Shown here: positions 34,112-47,156 of the stretch, piece after piece
How positions within the stretch are numbered: the first letter of the stretch is position 1
Layout of the letters: each line of letters opens with the position of its first letter
Assembly: GCA_021613535.1 (NCBI GenBank)
Contig: CP075493.1
Coordinates: 17,794,001-17,858,000, forward strand
Origin: Adineta vaga
Taxonomy: Eukaryota; Rotifera
Length of the DNA: 64,000 nucleotides
Reading direction: 5' to 3'
Program-made: the position numbers and the translations under genes
Notes under the pieces: generated by a model
Database searches by the model: none
What the model saw: only the letters and a program-made list of their open reading frames with translations
Told to the model about the DNA's origin: nothing

Positions 34112-35058
34112 TAAAATAAGATACAGAATATATATATATTCTTATGTTCTTTTATGTTGAAATTAATTGAATTACAATTCTTGTTTTTTTAGCCATAGAA
34201 TTATAGGAAAAATCATCAAAGAAGCTAATTGATAAACAATATGTGTTACATTTATTTATTCCTTAATTGTAATATCGTTCACCGTATTTTGTTTTATATC
34301 TTTTTTGATACAGAAATACCTTTTATACGAAAAATAGAATGAAATGATGTGCGCGTTCGATCTTACAATTTTCACACTATTCATGTGTATATGAGATCAC
34401 ATAATTGAGAATTTTGTTCCAGGAAAAAGTTCGTTACACTTTAAATAATTCTAATTTTATAGTTGCTATTTATGTTTGAATACGATAATACGCTTCACTT
34501 TCTAGTAGATTATGTATGATAAATATTGTTTTAGAAATTTACTTCAAGAATTGAAATATCTATTAACTGTTATATTATGTATGTCAATGATTAATGAACA
34601 TATAGAATGTCAATTCTGGCTCATTTTTCATCTTGTTACGTCATTCGTTTCCAATGAATAAATATTTTTTATCAGGTTAAATGGGCTTATCTGAAAAAAA
34701 AAGGTAATTGATCAATCCAATAGTGTGAGTTGAATACATATATATTTTTCTTCAATAAGAACTTCTTATTCATAAATTAGTGAAATAAATGTTTTATATT
34801 AGAATTTGAGTTCAAATATAGTTGATTGACGATTGTGTTCAATATTTATAATACGTTTTCAGTTTGTTTTCTTTAAACGGAAATTCCTTTTTTTATTTCT
34901 TTCAAGAATGAATGATTCATTATTAGAACCAAAAAAAGTACAAATGTATTGACATATACATGTGTATGTATATATGATTTACAACTTTTCTCGCTAAATT
35001 CTATATACATTATAAGAACTAAGATTAATAAAAAGAAAAAGCAATGATCAACAAACAA
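34112..35058. other. No gene seen (inside the large transposon)
   Basis: AT-rich spacer between the transposase-USP gene and the small membrane-protein gene. Short frames here are not supported. Confidence 0.5.
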
Positions 35059-38000
35059 CTAGCAGTTATCAAATGTATATATTTTTGTATATATTCCATA
35101 TACGATTTGACCTGTTGACGTTGTAACTGGTTTAACATTTTTTAAATCGTCATACAGATATAATTGGTCATCATTATCAATGACTGTAGCAGTGAAGTGT
35201 TCTATTGGTACACTTGTATGATGAATAACTGCACGTAATTTATATCTAGAAAGATAATTCATATAAAACTTCAAAAGAAAAAGTATTTTTAATAACTTAC
35301 TCTACAGGACCAATTTTTTATTTTATATTTCAAATTACGTAGTCGAGGTGTGTAGTCGGCAAATCCTTCATCACTTCTTTTCGATAAATGTCTGACATGA
35401 ACTACAATGATTGGTGGAAAAGCGTATGTAAATGTTGCTGGAGATGTATGTGTTATACTGTTACACTTCCAAACAATTCTATTTAGAAAAAATTCATTTA
35501 AAATGGGCACAGGAGAAGAAATGAAACTCATACTCGTATTCACTTGCTCCTGTATGTTCATCAATTTCTGCTTGTTCTGGACTTAATTCATCATGACGTG
35601 CCATTATTATGTCACATATATCGACACCACCTTCTTCAAAATCTCGAATGTAATTATCACCAGTACTATTACAAAAAATTTGATTATAGGAGGATTATAT
35701 AAATGAATTGATACTTACAAAATGATTAATTCTGTTGATGAGCTGCGACGATTCATTAACTTACATTGAGGTCGGGAACATTCAGTTTCATACGAATAAC
35801 GTTGTTCTTCTTTTATGAATTGGAATACTTGTGAATCAATGGAACCAAAAAGATTCTCCTTTTTAGCAAACTTGTCCAAAAGTCCGTTTGCATGTAACCA
35901 TGTAAGGCGAGCAACATCCCAACCTTCATTTTCGACTAATTGAAAAACTTTGAAAAGTGTTGCATATGCTGATCCTGCAGATGCGTTTTCAAAATCGGCA
36001 CCAAGATCAAAATCAGTTTTGTATATAAAGTAAAGAGCGAACAATGCTGAATCTGTTGCACACGTATTAGTAAGACTATAACAGCGATCTTTAAAAAAAT
36101 ACAAAAAAATAAATTACACCAAATGAGATATTGATTTTCTATCGCTTACTTTTGAAAAAAACTTTATTTATTCCAAATTGTGGCCAACGTATTGTCTCTC
36201 CATTAATCTTAATTGCAGGTTGATTTGCAGATGTAACACGTAATTTTATTTTTAATTGGTTAGTTGTTGAAATTTCTTCTAGATTAGAAGCAGTTTGTAT
36301 CTAAAACTGTGAGGTATTTATACATACTATTTTCAATCGGGCAGGTCGTGGTAGCAACTGAAGATACAACTTTCTTGTCAAAGTCACATTCAGATAAAAT
36401 TTCATTTGGTTCACCAAGATGCTCAAAATTTTCATTGTCGTCGCCGTCATCATCATCATTCTCTTCTTCCTCTCCTTCGACTTCTTCGACTTCTTCGTCT
36501 TCATCTTCATCTTCGTCTTCCTCTTCCTCTTCTCCTTCTTCTTCTTCTTCTTCTTCTCCTTCTTCTTCTTCTTCTTCTTCTCCTTCTTCTTCCATCTCAA
36601 TTCCTTTTTTCTTTTCTCTATCTTCTTCAACAGTACGACTATCCATTAATATTTTAACTTTACGAATTCGATTATTAGAAGAAGATGATGAAGATATTTT
36701 TCGATCACGTTCAGAGTATTTTCTACAACAGAAATTTTTTTCTTGTTAATTAAATTGTTTTTTCTTACTTCGAAAAATTATTATCACATGATGTATCCGA
36801 TGAAATCGATTGATTTAATGATGACGTTGCCATATCATCTTCCGATTCACTAGAAACAAATATGTATGCTAAGAATTGAAACTTGATAACATCTACCTGC
36901 TGTCTCGTTTAACACGAACAGATTGACCATTATTTGAATTTGGTTGAACACGTTTTGGTGCAAGTTTATCGATTGCTTGTGTATATAAACCTCGACGTTG
37001 TCCACCATTTCTTTTCCATTTTTCTGTTAAAACTTTAGTAGTTCCATCAGTAATGTTCATTGAATCACGTGATTTCTTTTTTCTTTGTTTTCTTCCTTTT
37101 GAACTTTGTGTTACTCCAAATTTATTTGCTTTAAATTGAGTTTGAATGCTTCGATAAATTTTTCTGATTGCATCACCTGGAGTATTATTACGTTTATTAC
37201 CATATATGCTTTTTTTCATTGTGCGAAAATAGCTTTCGATTGTAGCATTTGAATAGCGGATAGGAGTGTATATTGTTGGTACTTCTTGTTTTTTGTCAAT
37301 AGAATATCGTTCTTCAAAATTCCATAATAAGCCAGTCCACAGAGGTAAATATGCCCACCATCGATAAAATATACGAATAATTGTTGGTGAAAATAATGGA
37401 TTAACAACTTTACCATAGCTTGATTTTTTATTAGTAAGAACTGCAAGATTCGGATAAAGACGAAGTGCTTCTTTATTAAATGGTGATTGATGTATAATAG
37501 GAGTACTGGAACGAAAATATTCATCGACAATTTTTAATTCTTCATTTCGTTTCTTTGCTTGTTTCAATATTTTCTTCTTATCTGATAATATTTTCGCACT
37601 TTCTTCGTCAATATTAAGTATAAGAGAAAGCATTTGTTGAAATTTTTCGTGTGCATTCTTTTTATCTGGATCACCAAATATACTTATAACTGTACCAAGT
37701 GTTTCATATAACCGATTAATGTCATTATCACATAAAATAAATACAAAGATGTGTAATATACCACGACGAATTGTTTTATCTATACGTGTGGCATTCAAAC
37801 TTCGTGCTATGGCATGTATAACATGACAACAACAAAGATGAATAAATGATAATGATCGTAATTCTGCAGCATTATATTTTCCAGATATAACATTCCAACA
37901 TCGATTTAAATGAGCATTAATATTTTCTACATTGAATGCTTGTAGAATCGAATTCATAAGTGCAGCAGAAAAATCAATAATAAAAAAAGAAGGAAGAACC

Positions 38001-39507
38001 AATTTACGTCTAACTTTGATGATGTTATTTGCCAAATTTCCAAAAAAATAACTAATACTAGGAACTGTATGATCTGTAAGAATTGCGTGTGCAAGTGCAA
38101 TATTATCATTTGCATCAGGTCCATCTTTAAAAACCATAGTATACATGTATGCATCGTTTTGTTGTTGTAGTTTTTTTAAAATTCCACCGGTAGCATCTAT
38201 ATGAACAAAAGAATACTTTTGTTGTTTACAGTAGGTTATGTATCGTTCGATTTGTAATTGTGAAAATAGATGTGTACGAAATGGTATTTCGCCGACTACT
38301 TGAACATATCCTGCGAAAAGAATGAAAAACAAAATTTATGACATGATCGTTTAATATACAATTGACTTACCTGGAACTTTGTCGGATGTTACATCTGCTT
38401 GAAGATATGAAAAGGCGATAACTCGACATTCAGTATAGACATTTTCGTCGTATTTCATTTTCTTTCGATAATCAGCTGATGTTTTTTTTACTACTTCTAT
38501 TGTATTAACTTCTGCAAAATTACCACCAGCAAGTAATTTTTCGTCGGCGGCTTCAACACGTTCACGAAATACTGCTAAAGGTCCAATATTATTTGCTCGC
38601 TCACCTAGATTAGCATTTCATAAAAGATATAATTTATAAAAGAAAAATCCTTACCAACACGTAAGCGTTCTTCTCCACGTAGTTGCCCTGTCATTATTTC
38701 AGTTTCAGGTGTATGATTTTCTATGCCTGATATTTCCATAGAAAATAGTGCTGTTGTATAAACATCTGGTTTATTTTCCAGAGCAATTAAATATGATCTG
38801 GTACATACACTACTAGTGCATACAGCACGACACCAGAATTTTTTACTTACTTTTTTCCTTTGTCCTTTAGGTATCTGTGGTTTTCCAAATCTTACTTCAC
38901 ATACAGCTCCATGTAACATTATCTTTTCATTAAATATTTTAATCCAACCATCATTCATTTTTTTCTGTGAGTCGCTATAGGCAGCTTTCCATTCAACTGG
39001 ACTTAAAGCAAATGTTACCTTCTGGATTGGTGGATTTTCTTCACGGTTTTCGTCCTTTTCTTGTGCTTCATTAGCACGTGTATTTGGTCGATCAGGTATA
39101 GGTACTGATAGGTTAGAGACTAATTTTGATTTTTTCAAATTTGGTATTGATTCTTCTGTTTCATTCATACCATCATTATCTTCATTCTTCTTATGTTTAA
39201 TTATTTTTATCTTCTTTTCGACAAGTGCATGAACCTCATAACGATCTAAGTACCACACATTGTATAAAGAGTGACGTAACTTTTCTGTATGCTTAATGTT
39301 TAATTTTGCGATAACTTGAGCCCATAAAGAGGATTGAATATCATAATTAGTATTTATTCGCCATGACTCTTTTTCAAGTTGATTGACACGATCTCCAAGA
39401 GATGCAATAGCAGCGACTAATTGTTCAACAGTGATTAACGACCAGATATTTTTCGTTGTTACCTTAGAAGTGGTCGTATTTTCTGTTGTTTTCTTGGAAG
39501 TAGTCAT
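35059..39507 (-). CDS. Mutator-like DDE transposase fused to a USP-like peptidase
   Basis: Ten exons: 39507-38655, 38604-38371, 38310-36897, 36849-36769, 36722-36368, 36300-36150, 36088-35719, 35665-35534, 35478-35301 and 35245-35059; about 1,318 residues. Order: helical N-terminus, a Cys-containing domain (KKFWCRAVCTSSVCTRSYL) like the zinc fingers ahead of MULE transposases, DDE core (FVHIDATGG; FFIIDFSAAL; HLCCCHVIHAIARSL; SNATIESYFRTMKKS), a basic linker, an acidic Glu/Asp run (about 36430-36600), then a USP-type peptidase with Cys box YSLTNTCATDSALFALYF and His box IEHFTATVIDNDDQLYLYDD. Exon 9 needs a one-base shift in an A-run near 35314-35319 to meet exon 10 in frame. That could be a lesion or a missed splice. 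The start at 39507 is chosen over an upstream ATG. Confidence 0.75.
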
Positions 39508-40374
39508 ATTTTCGTAGCAATGAATACAAGAACAATGAAATAGAAATACTTTTGTTGATGTAAATTCAATTTCAAATGATATGTATCGTGTTAATGAAAT
39601 TTGTTCCAAATACAAACGAATATTTATACGGTGTTTATCTACCCAACCAGACGAACTTAAATCAATCAGTAAAAAGAATGCATTATCATCAAGGAGTTCT
39701 TGATGATTAAACAAAATACACTTCAAAAATTCTCCTCCTATGCCTTATCAATTTATCAACATCAACCGTAAAATGTATCCCTTTGATGCACAGCGACAGA
39801 CATCAACGTTTCTTAAGACAAAAAAAATGAACACTATCAGATGGACACTTATCATACACATTGTATCTGTTCTACTATTGTTGAAACAGATTCGGTTATT
39901 GAAGAGTTAGATATCTACTCGAGAAATAAAAGAAAAAACCGAAAGATATATTGAAATCAACTACAGACACTCACAACAAACGAGTACTTAAAACAACCAT
40001 TAATCGATAAAATTAACTCGAAAAGTGCTTAATAACAAGTATCATATTTTTAAAGTCATATTTCTCTGAATTATGTTATTTCAATCAATGCGACATACTC
40101 GTCAATAAAGCATTATATTTAATAAAAACGAGACGTATACAATTTCAACTAATCAAATTTTCTATTCCATTCATCCCTATAATCAATAAACGAATATAAG
40201 TGCACATAATTTCTACATAGTCATCCAAAACTAGTAAATATAATTTTTTGATCAAAAAAATTAAATAGTTATAGTCATTTCTATTATCTGTTTTTTATTT
40301 CTTATATAATATCATATATGAAACTCTTAAATCTTCTGATATAACATCTTTTTTCCTAAGTTTTTCATTTTGAA
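39508..40374. other. Upstream region of the transposase-USP gene
   Basis: Open frame extends upstream to 39726, but without a better start. Otherwise AT-rich sequence up to the right arm of the transposon. Nothing was recognised. Confidence 0.45.
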
Positions 40375-41476
40375 TAACAACAATTTTTATGTAAATTTTT
40401 CTTCATTTATAATTATTCTATATTTAACGATTCTTAAAATTATTTCTTTAAATTAAATTAAATTTTATCAAAATATACGTATTCTTTATTTTATTTCTTT
40501 AAAATTTCTTTTCTTTTTTTTATTCCTAAAAATCATATTTTACGATTATTAAAATTATTTTACCAAAATAAATTTTTTTCATTTAATTTTCATCAATAAA
40601 ATTGTCTTTCGTATTCAAAATCTATCAAAAATTTATTCTAATATTTTTTCTTAATACAATTCATAATTCTCCATCAAACAACAGTTTGACATTGACATTG
40701 TTCCAATTTATTTCATTTTATTCGCGCAAATGACTCGACCAATAGATTTTGTTTATTGAACTAGTCATCTTTTTATGTTCATTAAACTGATAGAGAGCGC
40801 TATCTACACATTTCTTAGAATAAATATTTTTCTACTGGTAAAATATTTCAACCAGTCAAAGAAATTTCTTTTGTGTCGTTAAAATAGAAAAAAATTCAAT
40901 TCATTTAAAAACAACAAATAAATTTTTTTATATTCGATAAATATGCCATCTGACATATTTTCATAGCTTATTGGTTAAAATAAATCAACCAATCATAATG
41001 TTTTTCTATGTTGCTATACTGTCAATATAGTAATTAATCTATTTTTTGGCAATAAAATGATCAAAATTCACGAACGAGGTGTGAGATCGATAGAGCTCAT
41101 CGAGTTACATCTGGAACCAATGTCATAGTTCTTGGAATAGGTCTCAAGGCGAATCCGCAAAGGCTTTTGTAGGATTTTAAGCAAATTTTAGCGGTTTTTA
41201 GGGTTTTTGAGTATTAAGGAAGCGATCTTTTGGAAATCTGATGATTGGAATCGATAGAGCTCATCGAGTTACATATGGAACCATTGTCATTATTCTTGGA
41301 ATGGGTCTCGGGGCGAATCGTCCACGGATTTACTCTGAATTCGACGTTTTTTTGCTGTTTTTTCGCAGTTTTTTGGGTTTTTGAGGGGTTAAGAAAGTGA
41401 GTTTTTGAAATATTTTTTTTGGAATCGATAGAGCTCATCAAGTTCTACTTGGAACCAGTGAGATCTCAGTTGGAAC
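40375..41476 (-). repeat. Right terminal inverted repeat of the large transposon
   Basis: Reverse complement of the left arm, about 1.1 kb. It has fewer of the ~170-bp subterminal units (starts near 41091, 41265 and 41440). It ends at GGAAC (41472-41476), directly joined to the hAT end CAGGGCTGCC. Confidence 0.85.
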
Positions 41477-41809
41477 CAGGGCTGCCATTTTTTATTTTTG
41501 AAATGGGGTTTTCGAAAGTCTAAATGGGGTACATTTGGGGTACATTCTTTTTATAAATGGGGTACATCATTGGGGTACACCATTTCCATCTCGAACTGGA
41601 GGTTTTTATTAGAGAAACCGAACAAATTAAACATTTTCGCATAAAACAAGACAGTTTGTCAGTGTTTCTATTATTAGATTCGCTTTATTGTCCATTTTCT
41701 TTCAAAAAAAGCAGTATGCTAATTGACTTAGTTCATAAAGTAAACATCAAAAACAATATACCAGATAAAAAAGAGCACAATAAAATTTGATACATATTTC
41801 AAAAATAAA

Positions 41810-43380
41810 TTAGCTGGAACTAGAACAAGGTTTTTTCGTATAGTTATATTTTTCGGCACGTCGAGCACATTTTAATAATTCAGGTTCATTCTGCACAAAT
41901 GAATAAAATTCATTACATTTCATCTTACAATTTAATCGAATTTGTAATTCAGCAGCAATAGTTTCAACTGACATTGAATTACGACTAGGTGTCCATGCAT
42001 GCTTCATATGATTAAATACACCTTCTGTGAAAGCATTGGAACAAGGAATAGAATAAATGAAAGAGATTAACTTCATAATTTCTTGACATTTTGTTGTTGT
42101 TTTTGATATCAAATAAGCCCAAAGTTGATCTGGTCGAATTGTAGATTGATGATTTTGTGTTGATGGTTTATGAACATATTCATCATTATCATCTTTTCCT
42201 CCAATTTCATCAAAATTACGACCACCAATACCAACATGCTTTTGTACTTGGACAAAGAGTGACTCACGATAAGAAGAAACTTCTTTATAGATTGATTGTA
42301 AATTCATCAATTCTTCAAATAACTTGTCATGATCGAGTTCAAGTTTAAGACTGATAACACATCGTTCGACTTGATCGAATGTAATTTGATCGATTTCAAC
42401 GATTCCTAGAACCAAAGAAATTATTATCTTCTCATGCTTCAATACGTTTAATTGCTAAAATTACCGAAGATAGATAATGTTTCTGCCAAGACAGAATGTT
42501 CTTCATAATATTTACTTATGTATTTAATAATATTTGACAAATAGTTTGTAAAGGAAGAAATCGTCTTTTCTTGTTCTTCTACTGACATCGAATTCAGTAG
42601 TATACGTGTACTTTGACCAAAATATTTTTGTTCAAGTCGATCATTTAGTTTTTTCAGTAAATTTGAAATAATTCCATGTAGATCAGCAATTGTAGTACCA
42701 TATCGTTGTAGCTCTAAGTTCTTCGTTTGAATATCGAACAAGACTTGATGTAAAAAATGTAAAGTACATTTCGACATCGTCGATGAGAAAAAAGTTCGAA
42801 TTATTGGTGGACAAGACGTATATGTATCTATATCTTCATCTTCATTATCATTATCATTATCAAAACCGAGGAAGTATGAAGACAGTGGTTCATACACTTT
42901 TAGCAATCGGTCAATTGAATTGTATAAACTAAGCCAACGAAGTTTTATATGTTGAAGTAAACGCTAAACAAACAGCACTTTTCAATTTATTAAAAATATA
43001 AATGACCGTACTCACTAAATAATCTTGTTCGACAAATTCAAAATATTCTTTTAGTTCAGCAACACGTTTGGATGATGAACTAAAATGATTATATAGTTGA
43101 GACAAATACGTTTCAACATCAACTGGTAAATATCGATGAGATGTTTTCACTGAATTGGATAAAACATGACAAAAACAATTCCCTACGAAACGAAATATAA
43201 ATCTATCAATTTTTAAAAAGTTATACTATTACCTTTGCATAAGTTCGAAACTTCACGTTGAATAATAGAAAAAACCGAATGATGTCGTCCATAATTTGTA
43301 TTCGTATTATCAGCACCAATAGAGGTTAATTTATCAATATCAAGACTATGTGTCTTTAGCACATTACGCAATGTATCAAC
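41810..43380 (-). pseudogene. hAT transposase (outer element), C-terminal exons
   Basis: At least five minus-strand exons: 43380 to about 43232, about 43184-43017, about 42960-42463, and about 42406-41810. Recognisable parts: IDKLTSIGADNTNTNYG (RNase H-like Asp), NCFCHVLSNSV (Cys/His), RWLSLYNSIDRLL, and near the C-terminus YSIPCSNAFTEGVFNHMKHA, the conserved Ser-Asn-E-R-x-F equivalent of KIAA1586/ZNF862-type proteins. The first part of this gene is at 46848-47156, but the expected middle (about 100-150 residues between the zinc finger and the first block here) is missing. Confidence 0.7.
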
Positions 43381-46300
43381 CAGAGCTGGGACGCAAGTAC
43401 ATGTACTCGTACTTTCTGTACTTTTCAAGTACAACGTAGAAATACTTGTACTTAGCTCAGAGTACTTGTACTTGTACTTATACTTTTGAGAGAATACTTG
43501 TACTTACAGGTATACTTGTACTTGAGCAAAGTACTTGTACTCGAATAGTTGAGTTCGCCTTAGGCATATACCGACCGTATGTATGAAGCGAGACCACACT
43601 TCCTACAAATTGCTATCCATTTTAAGTCGAATAAAATATCGACTTGACGATATATGAATTTACCCAATCTTAAGCCTATCTTTTGACTCGCCCCAAAGCC
43701 GCCTAGAGATATGTGAGATATTATCATGGATTTCTACCCTAACATGTCTATCAACCCGAGGTCGGACGTTATTCCAGTGGCACAGATCTTTGCCAGAATA
43801 TTGTCTGATAGTAGTATTTTCTTGATAATTCACCTCGGTCTTGTCGCTCCCTACAATGTACTCAATAACCTTTGAAGAGGTCTAAGCGGAAAAAAATAAA
43901 AATTCAACGGTGGAAGGTCCACTCATGTGTCTTTGACCTTTTCTGCCGATTTTAGAACTACGTATGGTCAAATATCGAGAGCTCAAATTTTAGAAACAAA
44001 AGAATTTCGTTATTTTCATCTTCTAGATTATAAATTATGCGTAAACAGAAATATACAACGGCAAAAAAAGAGTGATTGAAAAGGAACTACAAAAACATAT
44101 TTTACTGAATATACAGATAAACCACAAAAGAGAAGATTTGAAAACTATCTATAACAGGTTCTGATTAACTCGTAGAAACACTAATGACTGAAAGAGTTCA
44201 TCTCCCATCGATGTCCTTCTAGGTGACATGACGATTCCAGACTGACTAAAGGCACGTTCAATTGGAGCAGATGATGCTTGGACGGAAAAAACCTTTTTGA
44301 CAATATCTGCTAGTAAGGATGGGACACTAGTTTTCCATGATAAAAGGGAATTAATGCGAGACGTATCGTTAATATAGTTTGTCAATTTATCTGCTGGACT
44401 AGCTCCTGTATGTGATGAAACGGGTCCTTCATTATCATCATATTCAAATAACTTTCGTTTTTTAACGTTTATAGTGGACTGTCCTGAATTCTCATCGCCG
44501 CTCAAGAAAGAATGCTGTGATGATGATTGGCCTTTCTGTTGAGCACGATTCCGTTCACATTCATCTAGTACTAAATTTATCATTGCATGCTTTATTTTAG
44601 ATTCCATTGATGGAGTATAATCCATCAAGTACATCCAACGAAACTTGAATTTTGGGTCTAATAAGGTTGCAACAAAATATAACGGGTCATTGAACGGATC
44701 ACTATCAAGGACTGGTTGCAGAGATAGTCGCTTCACAATTCCAGCGAAACGAGTATTCATTGACTGTTCCAACTGACTTATCAACTTTTTGACACTTTGC
44801 CTTTCATTTGTTTCAAATGAGATATTATATGCACAACTGCAGGCACAACCATACCAACGGTAGCTGTAGTCTCAGATTGACAAACAGTAGTTATATCAGC
44901 AAAAGGCTCAAGCACATCAACAGCCTCCTCGAGTACGGTGAAATCTCTATTGTTAAAGCTAAGCGTGTCATCACCGATAGTATCAGTAATATCATCAACG
45001 GTTTTCTTTCCCAACCGAAGAATTGACTGAATAAGAAAATATTCAGAACTCCATCGTGTTTTATTTGATCGACTTATTCGTTTATCGACATCCTCCAAGA
45101 TATCAGCAACTTTTGATGACTTATGAGACTTTTTTGAAAGCTGTTTGCATTTCGACAAAGTTTTAGAGAGATATGGTATCTTGTTCAACCCATCTCGAAT
45201 TGCTAACTGTAGACTGTGTGCGAAGCAAGAGAGTCGCACGTTTGTCTCTTCAGCCCCATTTGATCCGTCAGCTTTGTCATCGATAGGATCAAGGAGTGTC
45301 CATTCCATTTCAGAATCAGATTCATCGATAATACCGTACTCTGAAGAGTTTTCGGAAGTATCACTAGTCTGAGACTGATTTTCTAGATCGCTCTCGTCAT
45401 TAACAGCCAGTCCGAATTTATATGCCTTAATCATATTTGGTGCATTGTCCGTGATTATTCGATAGATTTTTCTACTGATTCCCAGTTCCTCTAGAATATC
45501 TTTTGTGATATTTCGAATATTCTCAGCTGTATGTGGTCCTTTCAGTCGCACAAATTTCAATAAAACGGCATGTGATTTGAAATCAACATCGATAAAATGC
45601 CCAGTAATTCCTAAGAACGCTTTTGCTCTTCGGTCACACCAAATATCGATGGTAACTGAAAGATGATCGGTTTCATTGAGCATTGCGTCAACCTTTCCTT
45701 TAACAGACCCATACAAAGATGGAATCATCTGGGCCTTGATGTAACGTGCTGAACATGGTTTCCATTTATGCGCGACCACGTTCATGAATCTTCGAAAACC
45801 ACCCTGTTCAATCATGGACGGAGGCAAGTTACATTTCACTATTAAATTTGTGGCTATCGACTCATTAATCTTTGCATCGTAATCAGTACTTTTATATTCA
45901 ATATTCTCCTGTTCCTCATTATGTGAGCTAATAGGATCACGACTACGGCTTTGCATATATTCTTCCTTATGCCGTCGTTTCAGATGTTTATGAAAATTTC
46001 CAGTGGAACCAATTTTATCAGTATACTTGCGACTGCAGCGCTTACAATGCCCCATTACTTTACCCTCCTTCGGTGGGTCAAAATGATAAAACTGTTTCAG
46101 AAATTCCATAACACCGCAAGAAAATAAGTGAAATGCTTAATGCACACAAATACTTTGAATACTTATATTAAAGGTGTAACTGTTCACTACTATGATATGC
46201 AACTAAATGAAAACACAACGAGAAATCGACGGTATATATACTGTCCACCGTGGCAATCTGTGATTCGCCGATAGTAATACACCAATCAGAAGTAAGAAGA

Positions 46301-46847
46301 ACCAATCGAGTGCCTCATCTACATGTCAATTTCACTATGTCTAAAACAAAACGTTCAGAATCTTCCTCATGTGCGCATACAACTAGAACTGCTTAGTCCA
46401 AACCAGCCAAACTCTTTTAAAAAAATGAAGGCGTCCATCTTCGACTAAAAGGAGTAAGAAAATCCAGGCGAAGGTCGACGACACATGAGTGGTCTTTCTA
46501 GCTTTAAACTTTTATTTTTTTCTGCTTAGACTACTTCAAAGGTTATTGAGTACATCGTGGTGACCCACGTGGAAGGTCAAAAACACATCATGGACCTTCC
46601 ACCGTTGAATTTTTATTTTTTTCCGCTTAGACCTCTTCAAAGGTTATTGAGTAAATAATAGTCAGACAGAAGTGGAAGTACGGTTCGTCAAAGACAAGTA
46701 CAATTACTTGTACTTGTACTTGATGTACTTGTACTTGTCTTACCTGTGATACAAGTACAAGCGAGTACAAGTACAAGTACAAGTACATCGATACACGTAC
46801 AAGTACTTGTACGTGTACTTTGTGTACGTGTACTTATCCTACCTCTG
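43381..46847 (-). mobile_element. Inner hAT element with ZBED-like transposase
   Basis: The ends are CAGAGCTGGGACGCAAGTAC and, reversed, CAGAGGTAGGATAAGTACAC. Subterminal regions are dense in GTACTTGTACTTG repeats in both orientations. A second inverted pair (AACCTTTGAAGAGGTCTAAG near 43868, its complement near 46630 and a related copy near 46525) lies further in. It sits within the broken coding region of the outer hAT, but the flanks (GTATCAAC and ATCCATAT) are not a target-site duplication. Confidence 0.75.
44149..46109 (-). pseudogene. hAT transposase (ZBED-like) with one frameshift
   Basis: The first frame (46109-44781, 442 residues) has a BED finger (GHCKRCSRKYTD...FHKHLKRRH), the first catalytic block (LSVTIDIWCDRRAKAFLGIT), the second (IYRIITDNAPNMIKAY), an acidic insertion, and LSCFAHSLQLAIRDG. 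The second frame (44784-44149) continues with LISQLEQSMNTRFAG, DPLYFVATLLDPKFKFRW and the hAT dimerisation region (ASSAPIERAFSQSGIVMSP). The frames join if one base near 44785 is changed, so a single frameshift has inactivated an otherwise full-length intronless transposase of about 650 residues. Confidence 0.85.
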
Positions 46848-47156
46848 ATCCATATGACGATTAATTAAATAAAGACCACCATTAGCAATAGAGAAGTTTG
46901 AATTACATATGCAACAATGAGCAGAATGTTTATTATAAGGACATTCTTTGAGAAATGAAGTATATTGGCTATCTTTTAGCCATTTTGATTTGAAAGTACA
47001 ACGTCTTTTAGATGTTGATGAACGACCTTTTTTTTGTTTTGTACCACCAGGTGTTTTGATTTGAGAATCAGAAGATTTTTCACTTGTTGTTACTTCTGAA
47101 TCTGAAGATTCAGAACCTTCAACAGCTTCTAAATCAGAATTATTGTTCAAATCCAT
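46848..47156 (-). pseudogene. hAT transposase (outer element), first exon with zinc finger
   Basis: Starts at the ATG at 47156. An acidic Ser-rich segment (SSDSEVTTSEKSSDSQ), basic stretch, then a zinc-finger-like block WLKDSQYTSFLKEC...HCCICNSNFSIANGG...RHMD. This resembles the N-terminal finger of KIAA1586/ZNF862-type hAT-derived proteins. The frame runs into the inner hAT end at 46847. Confidence 0.65.

Larger units (their letters stand above)
22642..41476. mobile_element. Large DNA transposon with >1-kb inverted repeats, carrying transposase-USP, membrane and envelope-like genes
   Basis: The two ends are long inverted copies starting GTTCCAACTGAGATCTCACT. The left arm is about 22642-24080 and the right arm about 40375-41476. 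Inside, on the minus strand, are a Mutator-like transposase fused to a USP-like peptidase (39507-35059), a small membrane protein (34111-33484) and an envelope-like glycoprotein gene (32834 to 24706, split). The 6.5-kb BEN/DDE transposon at 24945-31447 is nested inside; without it the element is about 12.3 kb. The flanks do not show a matching duplication: the left flank is Helentron sequence and the right flank is immediately a hAT end. Assigning all three genes to this element rests on their position between the arms. Confidence 0.65.

Noticed and set aside
36309-36749. Ser-, Leu-, Phe- and Lys-rich frames on both strands
   Set aside because: Alternative readings of the GAA/TCTTC run that encodes the acidic linker of the transposase-USP gene.
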